Assembly: GCA_037953625.1 (NCBI GenBank)
Contig: CM075651.1
Location: 101,929,001 to 101,993,000, forward strand
DNA: 64,000 nt
Origin: Crotalaria pallida
Lineage: Eukaryota > Streptophyta > Magnoliopsida > Fabales > Fabaceae
Direction: 5' to 3'
Under the pieces are notes generated by a model. That model made no database searches. It saw nothing but the letters and a program-made list of their open reading frames with translations, and was not told where the DNA came from. Positions 12,041-23,357 of the stretch are shown here, one piece after another; positions within the stretch are counted from its first letter, which is position 1, and every line of letters begins with the position of its first letter. Both the position numbers and the translations under genes were made by a program.

Positions 12041-13684
12041 AGTCAGACTGCACTAGAATTTGAGCTTTAACATACCAATTTCAATTCCAATCAAGTTTAA
12101 CTAAAACCAATGCTCAACAGAGCTATCATAATGCATAACAAACATGTTCTAATACAGATTTAACATCTTAACACATTGAATTGAATTTGAGCACCAATTA
12201 TGCATAAAATCACTATTTCAACAACCCAACATGCCAAATTCAATTCTAAGCAATTTTTGCATGCAAACAACCTTGACACAGCCTGCATACAACATATAGG
12301 ACTTGCTCCATACTTTTTCAATGTTCATAACATAGCTTATCAACACATACCACATTGTGGACATGTACTATTACCTTAACCAATTCCATGACCTTATGCT
12401 CATGATCAATATTCATTCCTTAATCATAACTTTATATTTTCAGCATAACAGCATTGATTCTAACATATTCAATTCCAAATTATCAAACCTCAAAAAGTCC
12501 AAAATCAAGCATGCACCTAATCAAGAATGACCTAGCTTCATCCCAAGGCAATTCCTTAATATAATTCAGTCAATATTCATGAATTCCTTTTTGCTTACTT
12601 TTATTAATTCATTTCAGCCATTAATCAAATTATTCATCAAGTGACCAAGTGAATGTCTAGACCTCCAAGTCCAGCAATCATGTCTTGGTCCAAGCCACAT
12701 ACATACACATATAAAATTCACAATCCATAATCCTAGCAATATGAACGACTTCTCCCATACCTTGGACAAATGGACAATACTTAGACAATTTCCAAAACAA
12801 CCTAGAACAGCAGCTACCACCAAACCAGCACAAATCACTTCCAGCCACCAAAGAGCAAAACAGTGGGAGCAGAGTTCAAAGACCACGTTGTTTGAGTGAG
12901 TAATCGTGCACAAAAATTGGGGAAAAAGGTTAGAATCTACTCTCTGCAACATGCATGAGAGATTAAAACCAAATTGGAATCAAGAGGGTTCATGAGCTTA
13001 CCACAATTGAGGATCAAAGTGAGCTCCAAGAACCAGTTGACAGCAACCAAACCCCCACTTTTGAGCTTCGATTCTTCAAACACTCAAGCTCTCAGCTCAC
13101 AATTTTGGTGTCTATACAAAGCTCTAGATGTGAGCTTCGTATTGGTGTATGATTTGTGTATCAATTCTCAAGAACAAGAGAGAATCGAATCAAAGAACTC
13201 AGGAACACTAACTTCGAATTCCAGAACAAAAATGGCAAAAATGGTTGATCTTCATCAACAAGTGAGTTCAAATACTCGAATTCACAGTTCATGCAGGTCG
13301 AGTGTCCCTGAGTTGATAACGTGTCAACTCGTGAGGTATTCGAGTGAGTGACTCACCAAACGCACTAACTCGTGCAACACTGTGTAAAATACTCGAGTAT
13401 TTTCAGAAATACTCGAGTCTTTTAGCTAAAATAATAAAAATAAATATTTTTATTTCCTTTTCATCCAAAATCTTCCCATTATTATTTTTAAGTCCTAAAA
13501 CAGGGACTACTATGTAAAAACATTATTTTCATATGTTAATGATTTTCCAATCCTTTTCATACATAATAAATCATTAACAATCAAGGATATTAATAAAATA
13601 ATTAATTACAAAAAAACCTTTATAATTAATTTTTTTTATTAATCAGGATTTAAAAATTTGGGGTGTTACACGGCCTACGTCTCT

Positions 13685-13713
13685 CTCTAAGAGGTTTGAT
13701 GAGCCTCTTAGAG
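13685..13713 (-). promoter_or_regulatory. Leader hairpin downstream of TATA (3' LTR copy)
   Basis: Perfect 10-bp stem CTCTAAGAGG / CCTCTTAGAG with a 9-nt loop, identical to the copy at 20949-20977. It sits 74 nt beyond the TATA box in minus-strand sense, so close to the expected transcript start. Hairpins with different stems but the same loop length occur at 22905-22929 and 46073-46099. Confidence 0.7.
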
Positions 13714-14493
13714 TGTGTTTAGGAAAATGAAGTAGAAATGAAGGAAATGAATGGGAGAATGGGTGAAATGAATTAAGGGTCATGGTTTATATAGGAAACT
13801 CATGTGTTTCCTCTTTTGTCCTTGTGAAATTCGGCCTTAGGTGCAATGGGAGGGGCAATTTTGGCTCTTCAAAACTTTGCATGGGTGGAGGTTATCAAAC
13901 TTAGGGGGACATGGTGTAGGAAATTAAGGAACTAGGTCTCCTAAGTTTAGTTACTTTTTGGCTAATGGTTAGGACTTAGTTACTAACTTAGTTACTTAGG
14001 GTCCTTAGCCTAGTTCATGACTTCTTGTCCAAGAAAATAAAATCCTAGCCTTCAATCATGCATGCATACACGTAGCACGCACACACTCTCACACGTATCA
14101 CACACATCAACACTTATGCATGTATTATCTTTTCATTTCTTAATCAATTCTATTTTAGAGCATATATAATCACCACTTCACACACTAATCCAAATATTTC
14201 AAGGAATCATACTCACACACAATTAAATCGAAAATAATTCTTATTCATCATGAAATGACTTACACAAAATCACATTTCCTTTATAAAAACACCAAGCACA
14301 TAGACTTTTCCAAAAACTTATTTTTCTCAAATTTTGACATTACTTAAAGAAATCCTTTCTTTAAAATCACTCATTACTTTAAAAACGTAAATTAGAAAAT
14401 TTATTTAAGACAATATTCTTTCAAAAATGCTTTTCTCTAAAATAACTTTCTTTAGTATTTTGAATTAATACGAGGAATTTGCGGGGTGTTACA

Positions 14494-14503
14494 TTCTCCC
14501 TAA
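14494..14503 (-). other. Polypurine tract
   Basis: On the minus strand TTAGGGAGAA directly precedes the LTR start TGTAACACCCC. It is the expected plus-strand primer and defines the element's orientation. Confidence 0.75.
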
Positions 14504-15736
14504 CTTAAAGATTTCTCGTCCCTGAGAAATACGTGATGGATTGGGCAGCAGGGCACAAAATTCGCGCAACCTTGTGATTTTTGTAAGAACATTCTCCTTT
14601 CGCTTTGTGGTCGTTTTCTCTTTTGCTGGTCTAATTCACTCTGTCGTGTTCCTCCTTTGTTGCTTTTAGGTGAGGAAGTTCCACTCGTACCATCACTTGT
14701 ATGTCGGATCGGGTTAAGTCCAACGGACTAACCGAAGAAGATGCAGCTCCGTTAACTGATCGTCGTCACAGAAAGTCCAACCATAGGTACGGACTTAGGG
14801 GAAATCAAGCAAACAAAATTTCACACATCTCCAAAAGCATGGGATTTAGTCTAAAATCCTTAGATACTCACTACTCTCTATCACTTGGGATTCTTAACAA
14901 CTCGTAAATTACTACCTTTCCCTTGACTTCTCCTTCTAACTCTAGGGCTTTCATTCATTATATCTCCATCTTAGAGGAATCCGACAACAACTTTGGGTCT
15001 ACTCCTTCAAAATAATTTCATCTTCCTCATTAAATCCATCCTAAATATTAATCAAGCTTATCATTTTCTCCGTCTAAGCTTCTAGTTAAGGTATAAAGCA
15101 ATCCTAATCCTCAAATTTCCCTCATAAGTGACATACACCTCTTTTCTTCCTTGTGGCTCCCCAACTTTGATCAAGCTTATAACTAAATCCACTATGATCT
15201 TATATCCTTACTTAACTTAAACTGTTTATCCCTTCTTAATCGTTCACGCCTAAATTACTTGGGTAATTATGGCATTTCTAACTCCGCAATAGGGTCGATA
15301 AGGCTACAGGTAGATAGGTAAGACTCATGAAGAAAAGGTTTAAATTCTAACAATACTAACGGTTTTGTTGAAGCAATTCAACAATCATGAGGATTTAGAG
15401 ATATCAAGCTACATTCTTAAGGGTAATAGCTATCCTTGTATAAAGGTATGCTAAGGTTAACAAGCTTAGGTCTTACGAGTACTAATGGAACATCAAAGGG
15501 CAAGGGTCTCAGTCTTAAAATCTATTCACTGTCTACTTTTAGTTTACGTTTCTTCAAACTACAGGATGAACAGGTTTCTTAAACTAACTCGGCCGACGCT
15601 AAGCCACAATCACCGTCTTACATCCTAGAAAGATAAGAACCTAATCTTATGCTCCTATCCTTATACTAGCAAACACACAGAGTCACACAAACAAAGCATG
15701 TAAGCCCATGCTTAAGGCCACTAAGGATTACCATAA

Positions 15737-15748
15737 GCTCTAATACCA
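15737..15748 (-). other. Primer-binding site, tRNA-Met type
   Basis: Minus-strand TGGTATTAGAGC begins 3 nt after the LTR terminus TGTTACA. It differs by one base from TGGTATCAGAGC, complementary to the 3' end of initiator tRNA-Met and widely used by plant LTR elements. Confidence 0.8.
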
Positions 15749-16144
15749 TTCTGTAACAGCCGGTTTTCGTAAACCGAAAATAATTGACTTTTATTCATTA
15801 ACGTTGTAAAAATGAGGCCAATATTTTTTTTTGTAAAACATTGTTGAAGTATTGGAAAACGTCATGGAAAAGTCTTGGTGTTCACAACCCTCCTTCAATG
15901 AAAACCGAGTTGTTACTAAAACCAAAACTTATCCACTTAAGTTTACAAAAAAACATTTTTCAGGAAAAAGTTTAGTTCCAGTTCAATGTAGTTCTTTGTA
16001 TTTCAAAAAGCCATTGAACATTCTTCACAAGATGGTACAAAAGTAGGGCGTGTCTCAAAACAAGTTAAGTTACATGGATGATTCATCACTTAGGTAATCC
16101 TTAACTTAAAACACTCATCACAAACATATACTATAATCCTATTC

Positions 16145-16540
16145 TTAAACTTTCCTATTGAACATAATCGGATGTAGCTCCTTCCTCTTTTCCTTGCGCC
16201 CTTTCTTGTTTCCCGATGAAGACGCCATCTCGGTCACTGCTTTCTCTTTGTCGTTTGGTTCCAGCTTTACTCCATCTAAAGCGATGGAGTTCCTCTGAGT
16301 CTCATACCGCTTCTTCTCTTCGTAACTCCCATATCCGCACACAGTGACTTGCCCCAAGTGCAACCCCAAGTCAGCTCCGCTCAGTTGATGCTCCGAATCT
16401 GGGATCACGATCTCTGTGTAGCCGGTCCATGCCCAGCCGCATGGGGTGTGCTTCCAACCTCTTCCATACTTATTCCACATGACGATATCCATGCAGTACT
16501 CCATCTGCCCGTTGAGATACCAGCAGCACCGATATGGCAA
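16145..16540 (-). CDS. Small conserved LTR-borne ORF, unknown function (5' LTR copy)
   Basis: A 131-codon frame with the same plan as 5439-5834: a YR..WYLNGQM-type start, W..GW.W.G near residues 28-40, an IPD.EH.L.G.DLGLHLG segment near residues 45-65, a Y/E/K-rich part, then LDGV.LEPND and a Lys/Arg-rich tail. Both LTR copies keep the frame open. The first in-frame ATG starts M-E-Y-C. The domain is unrecognised; it is not gag, protease, RT, RNase H, integrase or an obvious membrane protein. Conservation of spacing with 49825-50106 and of the C-terminal LD..EPN/LDP.EEE region with other LTRs is the reason to take it seriously. Confidence 0.5.
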   Translation of the reverse strand: MPYRCCWYLNGQMEYCMDIVMWNKYGRGWKHTPCGWAWTGYTEIVIPDSEHQLSGADLGLHLGQVTVCGYGSYEEKKRYETQRNSIALDGVKLEPNDKEKAVTEMASSSGNKKGRKEKRKELHPIMFNRKV

Positions 16541-16851
16541 CGAACAGGAGAGAGTAAGTGATCCGAACGACGAATCGTTGACGGTGTGGAATTACGATAG
16601 GCAAGATAATAGGACCACACAAACGTACAGTGAAACACACATACACACAACACATCAAGCATATTATCATCTTCATCATCCATTAATATTCTCGACCTTC
16701 TTGTTATCACTCTTCATCCTCTTGCCAAAACACTTTTTCTTTCTCTTTCACTCATACTCTTAATTTCTTCGTATTCAAGCTTATCAGTTCACATCTTTCT
16801 CTTAATTTGGGGAATTACAAAATATCATCATAACATTCCGTCCGTTCTCGG

Positions 16852-17400
16852 CTATCACTCACGTCTACATCTCCTCGCTCATCCACCCAACCTAGTCGGA
16901 AGCAAACAGGAGTACAGGACCTTTACCGTGCGGGCATGACAGCTGTCTCACAACAAATGGTCCCAGACCAGGAGGACTCAGCCTCAATCAATAATATCAA
17001 TTCATAAACATTCATGGCACACTGTCTCACAGTGGCAATCAAGATGCCCCACTCCAGTCCCTCCCACTGTTCTAGATTTGCAATCTAGGGGGCGACAGTA
17101 TGTTTCTAGTGGGCCTGCAGAACTTACCACGACATTAGACCCAGTCCTTACCACGTTAGTACGCCACATGTGGAGTTTGTTCTGCCTAGAAACATACTCT
17201 AGACTTCTTGACGTTTCACCCTCATCGTCCTCCCCTAATGCAATCTCCTCCTAAGTATCCGCAGATACTTATGGTATCTTCCTCTCCACTACTTCGCACT
17301 CTCATACCTCACCGCGTATGTCTTTTATGTCTTTTATCTTTTACTTAACCTAAGGTCGGCCCATCCTTCGTGCAACCCTTCAATGAGTCCCGGCCACTAA
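16852..17400 (-). repeat. Conserved LTR block (copy 3)
   Basis: Complete version of the block, retaining the 41 bp missing from copy 2. It runs from the CTCCTCG..CATCCACCCAACC segment to GGCCCATCCTTCGTGCA. It lies 300 bp upstream of the small ORF in LTR sense. Confidence 0.75.
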
Positions 17401-17584
17401 CTTGGCACAATCTTTCTCTCATCATTTCTCACATAGCACAGAGCTGGGATCACCTCAACAAGCTCGCATCACAATCTTTCTCATCTCATTTCTCAAACTT
17501 TCTCAGCATTCTCACCCTTTTCCAAAAAGAACAATCTTACTTTCCTCAAACACATTTTCAATAACTAATTGGAAAATCTCATAT

Positions 17585-18002
17585 CATAAGCTTTCATAAA
17601 ATATCCTTTCGAAAACTTTCACGTAAAATCTTTTCACCACCGTTCACCAAAAATATTGGTTTCAGAAACTTTTCTTTCAAAAGTGTCATTACAAAAGACC
17701 TTCTCGAAGTTTCTAAAAATCTCTTTTCAAAAACTCTCATAAAATCTATTTCCAAAACTTTTCTGAAAATACTATTTATAAGGAATCTCTTTTCAAAAAT
17801 GATGTTTATTAAAAACCAGGTTTCACAAACATTTTCTTTTTCAAAGATAAGGTTTCATAAAATCCTTTCAAAAATGATGTTTCATGTAAAGTAACATTTC
17901 ACAAATCTTTTCCAAAATCTCTTTTCACAACCTCTTCAAAATACACTTCCACAAATCTTGTCAAAAATCTCTTTTCGAAAACATTTTTCAAAAATCCATT
18001 TT
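17585..18002. repeat. Degenerate TTTTCAAAA-rich array
   Basis: Partner of 6835-7255 in the other LTR, nearly identical. Confidence 0.7.
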
Positions 18003-20948
18003 TGCTGAGCGCTAATGGAGGAGCAAGCTCAACTCAACACTAGTCTCAGTCTAAAACAAAAACAAAGGAGCCCAGCTCCGCTCAATTCACATCATTCTCC
18101 CTCAGCTCTGGCTCGATCTCAACATTATCATTCATTCTTCCCCAATCTCAACTCTTTCTCTCTTTTCCAACACATATCTTATTTCCACTCGTTATTCCTT
18201 TTCCTTTGTATTTTCTTATTTCTACAGCTTAATCATTTCATTTCCATTTTCTTATAAAGGACATAACAGACGTCCGATTATCAATATTAACCAACAACAC
18301 TTAATTTCAACTTGCATGATTAAATAAGTAAATAATTAAATGGAAGCATGCTATCAATCACACAAACATCACACAGCAACAATGTGGTCTTCGTCACCTT
18401 CGTATAAGTGGCCACACAATCAAACAATTGCCACTTATACTACTGACTCTAACCACTTAGTTCCGATCTTTGAGATGATACGAAACGTCCTACTAAATCA
18501 CCTAACTACCACGGTATCTTAGGAAAGCTTCTCTCTCACCTGAGGTCCAACAATTTAATGTGTACCGTCGCCTCGGATCCTTTATGTTGCCGGCTGCCCC
18601 AATCCCTCGTCTTTAAGATTATTCCTCGTACTAAATAAAATACATTCACGTCATTAACTTGTATTAAGAAAATCTTTTTGGTAATTTAGGCATCTCTCAC
18701 TCCTCGTTGGAAGACTTAAAACAAAACCGTTTTCTTTCAAACAACTCTAATATCTCTAATACCTTAAGTACTTTCAAAAACCATTTTTAAAATATTTAGT
18801 AAGGTAATTTAAATTATTTATTTTAGTGGCTGGTCCATTTCGGACAGCACCTTAATTACGTCTGAAAACACCGAAAAATTCACCGTTTTAAATCCGGGTT
18901 TTTCATAAATCAATTATCACTTGAAAACTTTACTTTAAATCACTTGAACACATTTTCAAGGTTTAAGAAACAGTTATAAATAATTCTGGACAGCAAAGAA
19001 TCATCTTACAAAATCCCTTGATGAAACTCCGAAAACATTTCGAAAACACTTTTCACTTTGGATAATTTTAAAATTAACACTTTAAAACTCAAATCTCTAT
19101 CATAAAACAAACTTTGGACAGTCCTAAACACAATTTAAAAATTTCAATTAAATCAAATAGAATTTTCTTGAAATCACTCAATTTCAAAATCAATTATACA
19201 TTCACTTATTTCTCAAACCTCAACAACTCATAGAAAAACAACACTTCACCAAGCATTCAACCAATTGAATCAACATCAAGGCAAGTATACAAATAGTTCA
19301 TAACACAAACACTTAGGCATGCATAAATTCACAAACTACGTCGATCCAAAGATTTTAAATCAAGCATAATTATTTCGTTTACTTTAAACAACTTCATTCT
19401 TTTCAAAAATCATCATGTGCATTTTATTTCATGCAATTAAACTCCCTAAATTGATTTACTCCATATGACCGAATGACATCGAGGGAAACAATTCAAAAAT
19501 TACAAATTTAAAGCACATAAATCACTTAGTTTATTTCAAGCACTTAAATTCTATTTCCTTTCTAATGCAACAAAATCATTTAATTCATTTATTCCTTATA
19601 TTTTCCAATTAAAAACCGATTATAGATTTAAGTATTTATAACACAATTTCAAACACTTGAATTTAACAATATTCTCCAAGACATACTCATTACTCTAAGT
19701 CAATTCATGAGAAAAAGAATCCTAGTCTACTAATCATGTATAGGCCGAATCTAAGTTTGACAAAACAAGGTTTTATTTTCAAATGCATCAAAACAAAAAT
19801 CACTTTTTCAAAACTTCTTCCTTTTGGGTTCTTTTACAAAACCGAATTGAACAAAACCATAACACAATTCAAATGCATTTTTCAAAATAAAATCACAAAC
19901 CTAATCATTTTAACAAGTCAATCACATGCAAGAATGAATCTAGCCTATTGGTCCTAGTGTAGGCCGAATCATCATTATAGGAAGAACAAAGTCTTTGGTG
20001 CAATATTCTACATGCAAACCTTAAAATTGACAAATCAAAACATGCACTTTCAACACATGGTTTTAGAAAAATACCACTTCCTTTTTCTTCACAAAACCGT
20101 GACCTCTTGGTCATTTCAAACATATTTTCATTTTTATTTTTCTTTTGCATGTGCTTTTAGAATCATGTGAAGTAAAATAGAATCACATGCAAGAGTCTTT
20201 TATGAAAAACAATCATGATTCTTTTTTGTTAAAGCTTGACCGAAAACCCATCAATAAAATCAAGTGAGAACTTAGATCCTTATCTTTCAAACACACTGGA
20301 ATTTAGATCAAAGTAAAACCATTTTGCAAAAGTTGTTTTTCTTTTCTTTCTCATCAAAACCGTGACATGCAAGCCAAGAAACAAGACTTTCTGAGTAAAA
20401 GGATCACATGCAAAACTTCAAGATCAAAGCTATGGAAAATTAAAGCAAAAATCAAATCTTTTTCAAGATCAAAACAAAGATCAAAGCCTCCCTTTTTTTA
20501 AAAAAAAAAAGAAAACCAAAGATCAAAGCTTAGAAAATTTCAAAGTTAAAATCAAAGCATTCAAACCACTTAGATCATCTTTAACAAGCATCAAACTATC
20601 ATGCATGAACTCTAATCAAGGTAAAATCATCATGACCTAGATTCCTAGACATGGCCGAATAGTAGAGTCCATGGTTTAAGGTTCTACAAGTTTGTGTGGC
20701 TCTTGAAAACTCAAGATCAAGACTAAGAATTTACATTCAAACATAAATCTACAAGAAAAATAAACATGCAACAACAAAGAACCTTACAAGACATAGAAAA
20801 ATGAAAACTATTTCTAACACTCTATGATCTTTGAATGAGAGAAAGGAGAAGAGCCTCAACCACCTTCACTTTATCTTCAAGAAAACTTAAGGCTTTTTGG
20901 TCTTGATCTCTTCCTTCTTCCTCCCTCTTACCCACGACCTACTTCCCT

Positions 20949-20977
20949 CTCTAAGAGGTTTGATGAGCCTCTTAGAG
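20949..20977 (-). promoter_or_regulatory. Leader hairpin downstream of TATA (5' LTR copy)
   Basis: 10-bp perfect stem with the loop reading CTCATCAAA on the minus strand. It starts 74 nt after the TATA box and is followed in sense by a purine-rich leader and a TTTTCTTGAAGA motif that is shared with the leaders at 22850 and 46160. Confidence 0.7.
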
Positions 20978-21050
20978 TGTGTTTAGGAAAATGAAGTAGA
21001 AATGAAGGAAATGAATGGGAGAATGGGTGAAATGAACTAAGGGTGATGGT

Positions 21051-21058
21051 TTATATAG
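21051..21058 (-). promoter_or_regulatory. TATA box of the 5' LTR
   Basis: Minus-strand CTATATAA about 700 bp inside the LTR. The position matches TATA boxes at 22995-23002 and 45999-46006 relative to the hairpin. Confidence 0.6.
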
Positions 21059-21755
21059 GAAACTCATGTGTTTCCTCTTTTGTCCTTGTGAAATTCGGCC
21101 TTAGGTGCAATGGGAGGGGCAATTTTGGCTCTTCAAAACTTTGCATGGGTGAAGGTTATCAAACTTAGGGGGACATGGTGTAGGAAATTAAGGAACTAGG
21201 TCTCCTAAGTTTAGTTACTTTTTGGCTAATGGTTAGGACTTAGTTACTAACTTAGTTACTTAGGGTCCTTAGCCTAGTTCATGACTTCTTGTCCAAGAAA
21301 ATAAAATCCTAGCCTTCATTCATGCATGCATACACGTAGCACACACACACTCTCACACGTATCACACACATCAACACTTATGCATGTATTATCTTTTCAT
21401 TTCTTAATCAATTCTATTTTAGAGCATATAATCACCACTTCACACACTAATCCAAATATTTCAAGGAATCATAATCACACACAATTAAATCGAAAATAAT
21501 TCTTATTCATAATGAAACGACTTACACAAAATCACATTTCCTTTATAAAAACACCAAGCACATAGACTTTTCCAAAAACTTATTTTTCTCAACTTTTGAC
21601 ATTACTTAAAGAAATCCTTTCTTTAAAATCACTCATTACTTTAAAAACGTAAATTAGAAAATTTATTTAAGACAATATTCTTTCAAAAATGCTTTTCTCT
21701 AAAATAACTTTCTTTAGTATTTTGAATTAATACGAGGAATTTGCGGGGTGTTACA

Positions 21756-21760
21756 TTAAA
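21756..21760. repeat. Target-site duplication TTAAA (right)
   Basis: Follows TGTTACA at 21755 and matches 5041-5045. Confidence 0.92.
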
Positions 21761-22904
21761 CATGTGCAAGGGCTATTCATCAAGGTCAAAGTAATACATT
21801 TTCCCAAGTTTCATCACTAAATAAAATCAATAAAACTAAAACATTCTCATGTACTAACAAAACAAAACCAAGTCAAATCAAGCTTAACATGCAACCAACT
21901 TACTAACTCTAAATCAAGCATATAACACGTAACCCACTAAAAACAACCAACTTTAAAACATTACCATGCAATATTCAAGCTTCTCACTTTCTTAATAAAT
22001 CATGCATAACTCAAAAAGATAAAAATTTAAACTTAACAATTTTCACTTTATTTTTAACTAAACATCCAGCTCACATATCAAAGGTTGCTAATCACATGCA
22101 TGTACTTGAAACTTACAAATCAAGTCATAAAATTAACATGCATGTGGTTTAATTAAGTAACAAAGCATGATTTCCTAATTATCTATATATGGCCGAATTT
22201 AGCATAAAGAAAAAGAGGATCTTTTGTCAAAATTTCAACATGCAAAAATCAAGCTTTTCACTTCTCTACTTAAATCTTGCAAGACTAAAATAAATAAAAT
22301 TCACATTAACACTTTTCATTTTATTTTCAACAAAAACCTTAGATCTCTAAAATCAAAGTCATATATTAAACATGTAAATGCTTAAAACTCATAGATCTAG
22401 TCCTAAAACTAACATGCATGGTTCAAGTTTCTTATTTCCACAAAGAACTTAAGATCATGCATCAAATAATCATGTAATCACATGCATGCACTTGAAACTC
22501 ACTAAACTAGCCATGAAACTTACATGCATCAACTCAAATAAAATTAAAAAGCATGAACTCCTAAGATCCTAGCTATGGCCGAATCATCATCACTAAAAAT
22601 GAACATCCATACAAATTTTTACAACACAAAATCATGATCAATCACATATAAAGTACATGCATGCTTTAATTACACAAAGTCTAAGCTAAATCTTCAACAT
22701 GCATCACAATCTTAACACTTTAAATTTTTTTCAAAGACTTTAAACAAAATACATCAAGAAAAAGAAGAAGAAGAAGAAGAAGAAGAAACAAGCTCCTACA
22801 TGCAAATCACTTGAGAAACTTCTTAGATCTTCAAGAAAATTTTCTTCTTTCTTCTTTCTCCCTTCCTTTCCTTCATGGTTTTTCTTCTCTTTTTTCTTTT
22901 TTTT

Positions 22905-22929
22905 TTCTAGAGTTTGATGGGCTCTAGAA
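22905..22929 (-). promoter_or_regulatory. Leader hairpin, covariant stem
   Basis: Stem TTCTAGAG / CTCTAGAA around a 9-nt loop reading CCCATCAAA on the minus strand. The loop matches 20959-20967 except one base, while the stem is different yet fully paired. It starts 66 nt past the TATA box. Confidence 0.7.
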
Positions 22930-22994
22930 CTAAGTGTGTAATTTTTTTGTAGAAATGAAGAAGAAGCAAAACAATCAACACAGAACTCAATAGG

Positions 22995-23002
22995 TATTTA
23001 TA
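22995..23002 (-). promoter_or_regulatory. TATA box of the level 2 LTR
   Basis: Minus-strand TATAAATA, the same octamer as at 45999-46006 in the related solo LTR. Confidence 0.6.
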
Positions 23003-23357
23003 AGCAAACAAGGATCCATGGGTGAAAGCCCAAAAAATTGGGGTTCATGGGTCAAGACTAAGGGTAATTTGGGCATCACCATAAGTTGCATGAAGGCTAG
23101 TCATTCATGGTGGGCAAGATTGAACCATTCTTCTACTATAAGACTTCTACCTATTTTTCATTTAATTTAATTTTTTTCCTTGATTTCCTTAGCCTAGAAG
23201 GAAAATAAAATCCTACTCCCCCCATGCATGCACACGCCACACACACACACACATGCATACATACATATTGCATTTTCATTTTTCCATCATATACGTATAG
23301 AAACATTACACTATAATCATGCAAAAACACTTAAAAATTAACTGTACAAAATAAAAA

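Larger units (their letters stand above)
10199..13670 (-). mobile_element. Nested solo LTR, 3472 bp (level 4)
   Basis: Starts TGTAACATCCC, ends GGGTGTTACA and is flanked by the 5-bp TSD CGGCC at 10194-10198 and 13671-13675. The other LTR of the host element (around 20935) shows the uninterrupted site. No internal LTR pair, PBS or coding domain is visible, so I call it a solo LTR. On the minus strand it holds CTCGAG palindromes (13270-13430), a TATA-like TTTGTATAGA near 13125, a second palindrome array (11690-12040) and nine GCGGCCACACCGT repeats. Confidence 0.9.
5046..14493 (-). repeat. 3' LTR of the TTAAA element (contains a nested solo LTR)
   Basis: Without the nested 10199-13675 segment the LTR is about 5.97 kb and almost identical to 15752-21755. 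Visible differences include a 41-bp deletion at 6209/6210 relative to 16913-16953, a 7-bp extra segment near 7530, and scattered substitutions. Order on the minus strand: U3, TATA at 13787-13795, leader hairpin at 13685-13713, TTCGGCC repeats, TTTTCAAAA-rich tract, conserved block, small ORF, TGTTACA. Confidence 0.92.
14494..15751 (-). mobile_element. Internal region of the TTAAA element (no gag/pol)
   Basis: 1258 bp between the LTRs. Apart from the PPT (14494-14503) and PBS (15737-15748) I see no coding domain. A 68-codon plus-strand frame at 14701-14907 is antisense to the element and resembles nothing known. The sequence next to the PPT may be a remnant of an ancestral pol 3' end, which is an inference. 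Confidence 0.8.
5046..21755 (-). mobile_element. Non-autonomous LTR retrotransposon with giant LTRs (LARD-like)
   Basis: Two near-identical direct repeats (5046-14493, which includes a nested insertion, and 15752-21755) flank 1258 bp of internal DNA. The ends are TG...CA with a 5-bp TSD TTAAA. On the minus strand a PBS complementary to the initiator tRNA-Met 3' end (TGGTATTAGAGC) follows the LTR at 15752, and a purine tract ending GGGAGAA precedes the other LTR. There is no gag or pol. The TGTAACACCCC terminus and the PPT context resemble Del/Tekay-type chromoviruses, but without pol the lineage is an inference. Total length without the nested LTR is about 13.2 kb, of which roughly 12 kb is LTR. 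Confidence 0.92.
15752..21755 (-). repeat. 5' LTR of the TTAAA element (6004 bp)
   Basis: The uninterrupted copy of the LTR. Order on the minus strand: TATA (21051-21058), hairpin (20949-20977), GGCCGAAT repeats (near 20650, 19960, 19743), TTTTCAAAA array (17585-18002), conserved block (16852-17400), small ORF (16145-16540), end. LTRs this long with most length downstream of the TATA are unusual. Confidence 0.93.

Noticed and set aside
12614..13351. 112- and 125-codon frames
   Set aside because: Located in the leader of the nested solo LTR, with no domain and on opposite strands.
14701..14907. 68-codon frame in the internal region of the TTAAA element
   Set aside because: Antisense, short, no similarity recognised.
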